Positions 1 through 5,501 of a stretch of DNA of 11,065 bases are shown here, piece by piece. Made by a program: the position numbers and the translations under genes. The stretch spans positions 1 through 11,065 of the forward strand of contig CAUWDA010000068.1 of the NCBI GenBank assembly GCA_963557075.1, read 5' to 3'. Numbering within the stretch: position 1 is the first letter of the stretch; the number at the start of each line of letters is the position of its first letter. Below the pieces are notes generated by a model. It saw only the letters and a list, made by a program, of their open reading frames with translations. It had not been told where the DNA came from and did not search any database. This DNA is from Flavonifractor sp963557075 (GTDB lineage: Bacteria > Bacillota > Clostridia > Oscillospirales > Oscillospiraceae).

Positions 1-257
1 CCACCAAGGTCCTCACCGAGGCCGCCATCAAGGGCAAGGTGGACCACCTGCTGGGCCTGAAGGAGAACGTCATCATCGGTAAGCTGATCCCCGCCGGTTC
101 CGGTCTGACCATGTACCGCAAGTACGATCAGATGGACGACGAGGGCACCGCCCAGAACGGCGAGGCTGCCGAGGAGGCTACCGAGACCGCCGACCCCGAG
201 ACCGAGTCCGAGGTCGTCATCGAGGAGCCCGTCGTGACCGACAGCGCGGAATTCTGA
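1..257 (+). CDS. rpoC: DNA-directed RNA polymerase beta' subunit, C-terminal end (partial)
   Basis: Only the last 84 codons are present; the reading frame enters at base 3 and stops at TGA 255-257. The peptide has the conserved RpoC C-terminal segment (TKVLTEAAIKGK, then LLGLKENVIIGKLIPAGSG and a MYRKY motif), which in the family packs near the omega subunit at the base of the enzyme. About 38 further residues form a very acidic, low-complexity tail (EEATETADPETESE and similar) that is not part of the conserved fold. Such acidic extensions occur in Clostridia, but I infer no function for this one. The gene is followed immediately by a terminator, so it is probably the last gene of an rpoB-rpoC unit lying left of the window. 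Confidence 0.95.
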   Translation, partial: TKVLTEAAIKGKVDHLLGLKENVIIGKLIPAGSGLTMYRKYDQMDDEGTAQNGEAAEEATETADPETESEVVIEEPVVTDSAEF

Positions 258-270
258 TCCCGTCTCTTTT

Positions 271-302
271 GGGGACGCTGCTTCTACGCAGCGCCCCCTT
301 TT
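271..302 (+). terminator. Rho-independent terminator after rpoC
   Basis: An 11-position stem (GGGGACGCTGC at 271-281 with the arm at 288-298, one A-C mismatch) encloses a 6-base loop and is followed by four T at 299-302. It lies 14 bases after the rpoC stop and is placed to end the rpo transcript. The T-run is short, so some readthrough into the next gene is plausible. Confidence 0.75.
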
Positions 303-337
303 CATCCCTCCGTTCACCCGCTGTTTGAGGTAGCCTT

Positions 338-1714
338 ATGAAACACACTTCTCCCCGCGCTCTGGCCTGCGGCGCCGCCGGACTGGTCCTGCTGGTCCTC
401 TCCCTGGCCCCTGTCTCCGCGCTCTCCCGGGGCGGACCCGGGGCCAAAGCCGCCGTCTTTCTGCTGCTGGCCGCAGCCGCCCTGCTGGCCGCGTGGCTGC
501 TCCACCGGTGGGGCTGCCCCCCGGAGCGGCTGCTCACCGCCCTGCTGCCTGTCGGCCTGGCCTTCTTCCTGCGGGCCCTCCTGCTGGACTACGCTGCCGG
601 CGACTACAACACCTTTCTGTCCCAGTGGGTGGAGACCTTCCGGCACAACGGCGGCTTCGCCGCGCTGAAACTGCCCATCGGCAACTACAATGTACCTTAC
701 CTCTATTTCCTGGCCGCCATCTCCTACCTGCCCATCCCCGACCTCTACCTCATCAAGCTGTTCTCCATCCTCTTCGATGTGCTGCTGGCCTGGGGCGGCA
801 TGCGTCTGGTGAGCCGCTTCACCGGGCGGGAGAGCCTGCGCCCGGTGGTCTGCTTCTGTGCCCTGCTGCTGCTGCCCACGGTGGTCCTCAACGGCGCGTT
901 TTGGGGACAGTGCGACGCCCTGTACGGCGCGCTGGTGCTCCACGCGCTGGCAGATGGTCTGTCCGGGCGGCCCAGGTCCTCCGCCTTTCTGCTGGGCATC
1001 GCCTTCTCCTTTAAACTCCAGACCGTATTCATCCTCCCTCTGTGGGCGGTGCTGTGGATCGCCGGGCGCACCCGGTTCCGGGACCTGCTCTTCTTTCCCG
1101 CCGCCTATGCCGCCACCTGTGTCCCCGCCCTGCTGCTGGGAAAGCCCCTGGGAGATATCCTGGGGGTCTATGTGGGGCAGACCCAGGACGGCGCCGGTGC
1201 GCTAAACTACAACTGCGCCTCCCTTTTCTCCCTGCTCCCCTACGGCACGCAGGTGGATGAGGAGACCGGCGCCCGGCTGGGCATCCTGGCGGCCTTTGCC
1301 CTGGTGCTCCTCCTGCTGGCGCTGGCCCTCCGGTTCCGGGACCGGCTGGACAACGGGGCGCTGCTGCTGTTCGGCCTGTGCCTCACTCTGGGCGTACCCT
1401 TTCTGCTGCCCTACATGCACGACCGGTACTATTTTCTGGCCGACGCTCTGACCGCCGTCTGGGCCTGTATCCTGCCTCGCCGGCTCCCGGCGGCGGCCCT
1501 GGTCCAGGGGGCCTCTCTCAGCGCCTACCTGACCTACTTCCGGATGAAGTACACCCTGGTCCTCTCCCTGGGCGGGCATCTGTTCACCATGCTGGCCGAA
1601 AGTCTGCTGGTTCTGACCGCCCTCATCGCCGCCGGCATCCTCCTGGTCCGCCGGCTCGCCGTATCTCCCCGTCTTCCCGGCAAAAAGGCCGGGAAATCCC
1701 GGAAAAACGGTTGA
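338..1714 (+). CDS. Polytopic membrane glycosyltransferase, GT-C type (mannosyltransferase-like)
   Basis: The 458-residue protein is dominated by hydrophobic segments (about 10-12), starting near residues 8-30 and 38-56. Features typical of GT-C enzymes that use polyprenyl-phosphate sugars are visible: an acidic motif in the first extracytoplasmic loop after an early membrane segment (LLDYAAGDYNTFL, about 82-94, with D84 and D89 as candidate catalytic Asp), WGQCDALY at 189-196, a FK motif at 225-226 and MHDRYYF at 360-366. The C-terminus is basic and lysine-rich, so probably cytoplasmic. The expected role is transfer of a hexose from a lipid-phosphate carrier to a cell-surface acceptor; donor and acceptor are not readable from sequence. 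ATG 338 has a GAGG at 327-330. Only 35 bases separate it from the rpoC terminator and no promoter is evident there, so expression may depend on readthrough or on a promoter inside rpoC. It may act with the GtrB/GtrA pair at 3624-4998 (inference). Confidence 0.75.
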   Translation: MKHTSPRALACGAAGLVLLVLSLAPVSALSRGGPGAKAAVFLLLAAAALLAAWLLHRWGCPPERLLTALLPVGLAFFLRALLLDYAAGDYNTFLSQWVETFRHNGGFAALKLPIGNYNVPYLYFLAAISYLPIPDLYLIKLFSILFDVLLAWGGMRLVSRFTGRESLRPVVCFCALLLLPTVVLNGAFWGQCDALYGALVLHALADGLSGRPRSSAFLLGIAFSFKLQTVFILPLWAVLWIAGRTRFRDLLFFPAAYAATCVPALLLGKPLGDILGVYVGQTQDGAGALNYNCASLFSLLPYGTQVDEETGARLGILAAFALVLLLLALALRFRDRLDNGALLLFGLCLTLGVPFLLPYMHDRYYFLADALTAVWACILPRRLPAAALVQGASLSAYLTYFRMKYTLVLSLGGHLFTMLAESLLVLTALIAAGILLVRRLAVSPRLPGKKAGKSRKNG

Positions 1715-1739
1715 CGTATTGGAAACAATGTGTTACAAT
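1711..1739 (+). promoter_or_regulatory. Sigma-A promoter for the 1789-3038 unit
   Basis: TTGACG at 1711-1716, a 17-base spacer, then TACAAT at 1734-1739 with an extended -10 TG at 1731-1732. The -35 box contains the stop codon of the preceding glycosyltransferase gene. Transcription should begin near 1746, giving a leader of about 43 bases. GTTACA repeats overlap and follow the -10 (see findings). Confidence 0.82.
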
Positions 1740-1788
1740 TTGGTTACAGTTTTTAAGATGCAGTTACATTTTTCAAAAGGAGGCCAAA

Positions 1789-2079
1789 ATGGCTACGCAA
1801 ACCATCCCTCTGACCTATAAGGGCCATCCTCTCCGCCGTAAGGACAGTCTGATCTATTACGGCAGCATGGCCGAGAAATATATCATTATGCTTCAGGTCC
1901 TGGACCAGAAGAAGGAACAGGATCTGGACATGGCGACCCGGGTTTCCGTCCAGCTCCAGCTCACCGATCCCGACCTCAAGAGCCGGGACCGCGTGGTGAA
2001 AAAGACCGAGAAAGACAGCCTGTACGCCGCCATGGATGTGGCCTCCGTCTGGCTGGACCGGGCTCTGTCCGGTAAGTAA
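1789..2079 (+). CDS. Conserved-looking hypothetical protein, 96 aa
   Basis: I do not recognise a named family. The product is a soluble, charged 96-residue protein with no signal peptide or membrane segment. It begins with a short strand-like stretch (TIPLTYKGHPLRRK), followed by LIYYGSMAEKYIIMLQVL and a Lys/Asp-rich alternating segment (VSVQLQLTDPDLK), and ends in a probable helix (YAAMDVASVWLDRAL). The start at ATG 1789 is fixed by an excellent ribosome binding site (AAAAGGAGG, 1775-1783, 5 bases away) and by the promoter at 1711. A longer open frame exists upstream but overlaps the glycosyltransferase gene and is ignored. It is the first gene of a unit with the NlpC/P60 endopeptidase 41 bases downstream, so a link to envelope or spore-wall biology is possible but only inferred. 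Confidence 0.85.
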   Translation: MATQTIPLTYKGHPLRRKDSLIYYGSMAEKYIIMLQVLDQKKEQDLDMATRVSVQLQLTDPDLKSRDRVVKKTEKDSLYAAMDVASVWLDRALSGK

Positions 2080-2120
2080 GTCCCTATCCACTCAACGATC
2101 AGAACGGAGGATCACTACCA

Positions 2121-3038
2121 ATGATAACGCCTGCCAAGCTGCTGCGCACCGCGCTCCTGACCGTCGCTGTCTCCGCCGCCTGTATGATCGGCGCTTCCGC
2201 CGCCAGCGGCGTGGGTACCGTCAACGCCGACGCGCTCCGTCTCCGCGAAGAGGCCGCCACTTCTTCCACCATCCTGGCCACCGCCTCCAAGGGCGACACC
2301 GTTGTCATCCTAGAGGATGCGGGTAACGGATGGTACAAGGTGGACTTCGACACCCAGGAGGGTTACATGTCCAGCGAGTACCTGACAGTGGCCGCTCAGG
2401 CCGACGTCTCCATTGGCTACGGTCTGGTCCAGGCCGACGGCTCCACCCTGAATGTGCGCAGCGGTCCTGACACCGGCCACAGCAAGGTGGCCACCCTCAG
2501 CGACAACGCTGTGGTCTCCATCGTCGGCATCGACAACGGCTGGTACAAGGTCAAGACCGCCACCGGCGCCGTCGGTTACGTCAGCAGCGAGTTCATGGTG
2601 ACCTGTAAGGATTCCGCCGGCTCCCGTGGGGACGGCACCACCGCTGTGGCGGTCGCCGCCAGCAGCAGCCTGGGCAATCAGATCGTGGAGTACGCAAAGC
2701 AGTTCCTGGGCGTGCCCTATGTATACGGCGGCAACGGCCCCAAGAGCTTTGACTGCTCCGGCTTCACCAGCTATGTGTACCGCCACTTCGGCTACACCCC
2801 CAACCGCACCGCCTCCACCCAGCTGTCCAACGGCGTGGCGGTCTCCAAGAGCGAGCTGCAGCCCGGCGACCTGGTGTTCTTCCGTTATAACACCTCCTAT
2901 CCCGCCTCTCATGTGGGCATTTACATCGGCGGCGGCCAGTTCATCCACGCTTCCACCAACAAGTACAAGGTGCAGATCGACCAGCTGACGACCGGTCACT
3001 ACGCCAACGTGTACATCGCCGGCCGCCGGCTCCTCTGA
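2121..3038 (+). CDS. Secreted cell-wall endopeptidase, SH3b-SH3b-NlpC/P60
   Basis: The 305-residue protein has an N-terminal signal peptide (basic start, hydrophobic core about 8-25, AxA-type site near 25-28). Two bacterial SH3 domains follow, at about 32-90 and 100-160, each with an N(G)WYKV core, then a short Ser/Ala/Gly linker. The NlpC/P60 domain spans about 186-305. Catalytic residues are all present: Cys212 in DCSGF, His264 in SHVGIYIG and the third polar residue His276 in FIHAS. The family cleaves D-gamma-glutamyl to diamino-acid bonds in peptidoglycan stem peptides, and SH3b domains bind the wall; the protein is exported. ATG 2121 has GGAGG at 2106-2110. There is no promoter in the 41-base gap, so it is probably co-transcribed with the 1789 gene. 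A role in growth, cell separation or sporulation cannot be told apart here. Confidence 0.93.
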   Translation: MITPAKLLRTALLTVAVSAACMIGASAASGVGTVNADALRLREEAATSSTILATASKGDTVVILEDAGNGWYKVDFDTQEGYMSSEYLTVAAQADVSIGYGLVQADGSTLNVRSGPDTGHSKVATLSDNAVVSIVGIDNGWYKVKTATGAVGYVSSEFMVTCKDSAGSRGDGTTAVAVAASSSLGNQIVEYAKQFLGVPYVYGGNGPKSFDCSGFTSYVYRHFGYTPNRTASTQLSNGVAVSKSELQPGDLVFFRYNTSYPASHVGIYIGGGQFIHASTNKYKVQIDQLTTGHYANVYIAGRRLL

Positions 3039-3073
3039 TCTTCCCTGGCAGGCAAAGATCATCCGACATAATG

Positions 3074-3109
3074 ACAGCCCCGCTTGCAGCTGCAAGCGGG
3101 GCTGTTTTT
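3074..3109 (+). terminator. Rho-independent terminator after the endopeptidase gene
   Basis: Bases 3074-3105 are a perfect 32-base palindrome (ACAGCCCCGCTTGCAG and its reverse complement) with no unpaired spacer, running into TTTTT at 3105-3109. In RNA the central bases would open to form the loop. It lies 35 bases after the stop codon at 3038. Confidence 0.92.
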
Positions 3110-3140
3110 CTGCCAGACGTCATGGCCTATCCACTGCATA

Positions 3141-3174
3141 AAAAATCGCCTCCGCTGACGCGGAGGCGATTTTT
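3141..3174 (-). terminator. Bidirectional terminator between convergent genes
   Basis: A 15-bp perfect stem (AAAAATCGCCTCCGC at 3141-3155 with 3160-3174) encloses the loop TGAC. A/T runs at both outer ends give a U-tract in either direction. It lies 2 bases beyond the stop of the - strand gene at 3177 and also backs up the + strand terminator at 3074. Confidence 0.9.
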
Positions 3175-3176
3175 GC

Positions 3177-3524
3177 TCATTCCTCGGTGTGGTCGACGGG
3201 GGGCTCCTGCGCGGTGGCCTGGAGCACATCCTCCTCAGAGAGCTGTCCGTCCTGCTTGAGCTGGGCGATACGGGCCTTGTTCTCCTCGATATTGATCTTG
3301 GCAGTGGTGATCCGCTGGCAAAGGCCGGCGTAAGCGGGGTCGGGCGCGCTGCCCTGCTCGGCATAGTAGAGCTTGCCGATCTCCATATAGGCCTTGCGGA
3401 TGGCGTCCTCCTCACTGGAGCTGTTCAGGGACAGCTTGGTGATCTCCATCATCTGCTTGGACTTGGCCATACCGGCCCGGCCCAGATCGGCCGCCTTATC
3501 TTTCAAATCATCAAAAAAAGCCAT
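3177..3524 (-). CDS. Small cytoplasmic helical/coiled-coil protein of unknown function
   Basis: The 115-residue protein starts MAFFDDLKDKAADLGRAG, continues with a lysine- and glutamate-rich helix, then IRKAYMEIGKLYYAEQGSAPDP and a second helical stretch (TTAKINIEENKARIAQLK). It ends in an acidic, flexible tail. This architecture (amphipathic N-terminus, IGKLYY motif, coiled coil) is common in small uncharacterised Firmicute proteins, many of which carry a C-terminal zinc ribbon; none is present here. There is no signal peptide or membrane segment. The start at 3524 is chosen because AAGGAGG lies 8 bases upstream (3533-3539), while the open frame beyond it contains the promoter. It has its own promoter (3568-3596) but could also receive transcription from gtrA, after which I see no terminator. 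Confidence 0.85.
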   Translation of the reverse strand: MAFFDDLKDKAADLGRAGMAKSKQMMEITKLSLNSSSEEDAIRKAYMEIGKLYYAEQGSAPDPAYAGLCQRITTAKINIEENKARIAQLKQDGQLSEEDVLQATAQEPPVDHTEE

Positions 3525-3544
3525 GTTCAATGCCTCCTTGCGAT

Positions 3545-3569
3545 ATAGGGTCTGAGATGCTGACCCTAT
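3545..3569. repeat. Inverted repeat at the transcription start of the 3524 gene
   Basis: ATAGGGTC (3545-3552) and GACCCTAT (3562-3569) form a perfect 8-bp inverted repeat with a 9-base centre. On the - strand it covers the downstream edge of the -10 box and the predicted start site near 3561. A dimeric regulator operator is the simplest reading; an RNA hairpin is less likely because one arm would lie mostly upstream of the start. Confidence 0.5.
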
Positions 3570-3596
3570 TCTAATCCCTTTTTCCGGCGTACGCAA
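3568..3596 (-). promoter_or_regulatory. Sigma-A-type promoter for the 3524 gene
   Basis: Read on the - strand: TTGCGT (3596-3591), a 17-base spacer, TAGAAT (3573-3568). The predicted start is near 3561, leaving a leader of about 36 bases that contains the AAGGAGG. Confidence 0.65.
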
Positions 3597-3623
3597 GGGG
3601 AAGCCGCGGGAGTTCACACAAAT

Positions 3624-4043
3624 TTAATCTGCGGCCCCGTCCGTTCCTTTTCGGAAGGCAAAAAAGCGCTGGCCAAAATAGTTCAGCACGGTGTACAGGC
3701 CCATGCCCACCAGCTTGGAGAAGCGCTCCCACCACACCGCCGGAATGGCGGTCAGCGGCGGCGGCCCGCCCACCAAAAGCCGGGCCAGGCCATAGCCCAC
3801 CACATAGCACACAGCCACGTTGACGGCAAACTTCACCGCCGAGCGCCCCACAGTCTCCCGGCTGTGGAAGGTAAAGTGCCGGTTGAGGAAAAAGCTCATG
3901 ACCGCCCCGGCCACATAGGCGATGGCGGTGGAGGGCCAGTAGCCCAGCCCCTCCAGCAGAAACATGAGCACCATCGACAGCAGGGTATTGCCCACCCCTA
4001 CCAGCAAAAAGCGGGGGATGCTCTTATCGATCAGCTTTGCCAT
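3624..4043 (-). CDS. GtrA-family membrane protein (putative lipid-linked sugar flippase)
   Basis: The 139-residue protein has four hydrophobic segments, at about 11-31, 37-53, 70-91 and 107-123. It carries the GtrA-family signatures FLLVGVGNTLLS near the N-terminus, SFFLNRHFTF after the second segment (about 50-59) and LNYFGQRFFAFR at the end of the fourth (about 120-131). Length and layout fit the GtrA/DPMS-associated family, members of which are thought to flip undecaprenyl-phosphate sugars across the membrane or to support the partner glycosyltransferase. The start codon at 4043 lies inside the end of the upstream gene (20-base overlap, different frame), which implies translational coupling. 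The adjacent GT2 enzyme supports the assignment. The gene ends in TAA at 3624-3626 with no terminator before the next promoter. Confidence 0.88.
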   Translation of the reverse strand: MAKLIDKSIPRFLLVGVGNTLLSMVLMFLLEGLGYWPSTAIAYVAGAVMSFFLNRHFTFHSRETVGRSAVKFAVNVAVCYVVGYGLARLLVGGPPPLTAIPAVWWERFSKLVGMGLYTVLNYFGQRFFAFRKGTDGAAD

Positions 4044-4998
4044 CTCTGTCCTCCAGCACTTCGCGGATCAGGAAACGGGGCCGCCCCTTGGTCTCCAGAT
4101 AGATCTTGCCGATATACTCTCCGATGACCCCCAGGGACAGGAGGATGAGTCCCCCAATGGCCCACACCGAACAGATCACACTGGCCCAGCCGATGATGGT
4201 CTCCCCCATGGCCCACCGGACCACGGAGTAGATCAGCATGGCGATACTGACCAGGAAGATCAGAAAGCCCAGGCCGGTGATGAAGCGGATGGGCTTCACC
4301 GATAGCGAGGTGATGCCCTCCATGGCGAAGGAGACCATCTTCTTCAGCGGATATTTGCTCTCGCCGGCAAAGCGCTCCCCCCGCTCGTACTCCACGGTGC
4401 CGGTGCGGTAGCCGATCATGGGCACGATGCCCCGAAGGAAGAGATTGACTTCCTTAAACTGGGCCAGCCCCTCCAGGGCACGGCAGGACATAAGGCGGTA
4501 ATCGGCGTGGTTAAACACCGTCTCCGCCCCCATCAGATTCATCAGCCGGTAAAATCCCTCGGCGGTGACGCGTTTAAAGAAGGTGTCCTTCTTCCGGGAG
4601 GAGCGAACGCCATACACGATGTCGCAGCCGGCCCGGTACTGCTCCACCATGGCGTCCACCGCGTCGATATCGTCCTGGAGATCGGCATCCATGGAGATGG
4701 CAATGTCGCACCGGTCTTTGGCGGTCATCAGCCCCGCCAGCAGGGCATTCTGGTGGCCCCGGTTGCGGCTCAGGTCCACCCCGGAGAACAGCGGACAGCT
4801 CCGGTGCAGCTCCTCAATGAGCTGCCAGGTCCGGTCACGGGAGCCGTCGTTGACAAAGAGGACCCGGCTCTCCTTTGAGATCTGCCCCGCGGCCATCATG
4901 GCCTCCAGCTTGCCCCGCAGCCGCCGGGCGGTCTCTGGGAGGACCTCCTCCTCATTGTAGCAGGGGACGACGATGTAAAGAATATCTTCCATATCCAT
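4024..4998 (-). CDS. GtrB-like polyprenyl-phosphate glycosyltransferase (GT2, DPM1-like)
   Basis: The 324-residue protein has an N-terminal GT-A domain: IVVPCYNEEEVLPET (9-23), FVNDGSRDRTW (48-58), NRGHQNALLAGL (79-90) and the metal/nucleotide motif DADLQD (104-109). Further motifs are DYRLMS (166-171) and the GESKYPLKK region (212-220), which is typical of membrane-bound GT2 enzymes of the YfdH/GtrB/CsbB type. Two C-terminal membrane segments follow, at about 237-261 and 273-296, then a short cytoplasmic tail. The expected reaction is sugar transfer from a nucleotide sugar to undecaprenyl phosphate on the inner face, for flipping by the adjacent GtrA. Start: ATG 4998 has GGAAG only about 3 bases upstream; a second in-frame ATG at 4992 has the same site 9 bases upstream and may be the true start. 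The sugar is not determinable from the sequence. Confidence 0.92.
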   Translation of the reverse strand: MDMEDILYIVVPCYNEEEVLPETARRLRGKLEAMMAAGQISKESRVLFVNDGSRDRTWQLIEELHRSCPLFSGVDLSRNRGHQNALLAGLMTAKDRCDIAISMDADLQDDIDAVDAMVEQYRAGCDIVYGVRSSRKKDTFFKRVTAEGFYRLMNLMGAETVFNHADYRLMSCRALEGLAQFKEVNLFLRGIVPMIGYRTGTVEYERGERFAGESKYPLKKMVSFAMEGITSLSVKPIRFITGLGFLIFLVSIAMLIYSVVRWAMGETIIGWASVICSVWAIGGLILLSLGVIGEYIGKIYLETKGRPRFLIREVLEDRDGKADR

Positions 4999-5027
4999 CA
5001 GCTTCCTTGGTTTTTTCTCTGTCTGCC

Positions 5028-5033
5028 ATTATA
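5028..5033 (-). promoter_or_regulatory. -10 box of a probable gtrB-gtrA promoter
   Basis: A perfect TATAAT on the - strand lies 30 bases upstream of the gtrB start. The region 16-18 bases farther upstream (GGTGGTTTT) only poorly matches a -35 box, so this is a consensus -10 with a weak or activator-dependent -35. Confidence 0.5.
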
Positions 5034-5125
5034 CCTTTTTTAGACGAGAAAAACCACCTATAAGTTTCCTCCCCCTTTTTACCTTTTGGACTCGCGGCCT
5101 TCGACTCCGGTAATTTCGCCAGGCA

Positions 5126-5154
5126 TTGATGCGGACAGAGAAATATGATACAGT
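5126..5154 (+). promoter_or_regulatory. Promoter for the small membrane-protein gene
   Basis: TTGATG (5126-5131), a 17-base spacer, then TACAGT (5149-5154) with TG at 5146-5147 (extended -10). It lies about 44 bases upstream of the start codon at 5198, in a visibly AT-richer stretch. Confidence 0.6.
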
Positions 5155-5197
5155 AAACGAAACGACAAATACGGCTTTGACGAAGGAGTGTGATTGC

Positions 5198-5368
5198 ATG
5201 AAAAAGCTGCTGCTGATACTCTCAATCGTATTTATGATCCTGGCTTTTTCAGGCGCTATCTTTGTCCTTACTTCCAACGGAACAGCCAATGCAGGTCATG
5301 CGGTCATTCCGATGGTGATTGCTTTGGCTTGTCTGGCAGGATACCGAACATGTACAAACAAAAAGTAG
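5198..5368 (+). CDS. Small two-segment membrane protein, 56 aa, unknown function
   Basis: The 56-residue product begins MKKLLLILSIVFMILAF (first hydrophobic segment, about 3-25). A short polar stretch follows (TSNGTANAG), then a second hydrophobic segment (about 34-48) and a basic end (CTNKK). The start at 5198 has AAGGAG (5183-5188) nine bases upstream and a promoter at 5126-5154. The open frame continues upstream but would start inside that promoter. A terminator follows 13 bases after the stop, so this is a complete stand-alone gene. I do not recognise a family. Codons such as AAA, ATA, GTA, TCA and TTT are used more than in neighbouring genes, which favour GC-ending codons; this and the AT-rich flanks suggest recent acquisition. 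A cleaved secreted peptide is a less likely alternative. Confidence 0.65.
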   Translation: MKKLLLILSIVFMILAFSGAIFVLTSNGTANAGHAVIPMVIALACLAGYRTCTNKK

Positions 5369-5381
5369 GCCAATTCCAGGT

Positions 5382-5414
5382 AAAAGCTCCACCTGCTCAG
5401 GGGTGGAGCTTTTT
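5382..5414 (+). terminator. Rho-independent terminator after the small membrane-protein gene
   Basis: AAAAGCTCCACC (5382-5393) pairs with GGTGGAGCTTTT (5402-5413) around an 8-base loop and ends in TTTTT (5410-5414). The A-run on the left side would let it work on the - strand as well, behind the sigF terminator. Confidence 0.88.
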
Positions 5415-5465
5415 CTGCGCATTTTGACAAATGAATTGTTGGCGACCCTAAATCAGTCAAGGGGT

Positions 5466-5484
5466 AAAAGGGAGGTTTCCTCCC
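5466..5484 (-). terminator. Terminator of the spoIIA operon
   Basis: On the - strand, GGGAGG-AAA-CCTCCC (5484-5470) is followed by TTTT (5469-5466), 17 bases after the sigF stop codon. The stem is short (6 bp) but all G-C apart from one A-T pair. Confidence 0.62.
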
Positions 5485-5501
5485 GCCGCCACAGCTCCCC
5501 C

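Noticed and set aside
314..943. A 209-codon open frame on the - strand opposite the GT-C gene
   Set aside because: Gln/Glu/Gly-rich low-complexity translation typical of a shadow of a Leu-rich membrane-protein gene; no start signal.
2310..3095. A 261-codon open frame on the - strand opposite the NlpC/P60 gene
   Set aside because: It would have to begin inside the terminator palindrome and shows only shadow composition, while the + strand gene has all catalytic motifs.
3074..3174. Two strong adjacent hairpins that could suggest a repeat array or attachment site
   Set aside because: Their arms are unrelated in sequence, and each is followed by a T-run next to a stop codon; they are ordinary terminators of convergent genes.
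5029..5289. An 86-codon - strand open frame across the gtrB promoter region, with a basic end (NYRSRRPRVQKV)
   Set aside because: It covers the gtrB -10 and the small + strand gene and has no convincing ribosome binding site. It could be a decayed or repetitive fragment but cannot be supported.
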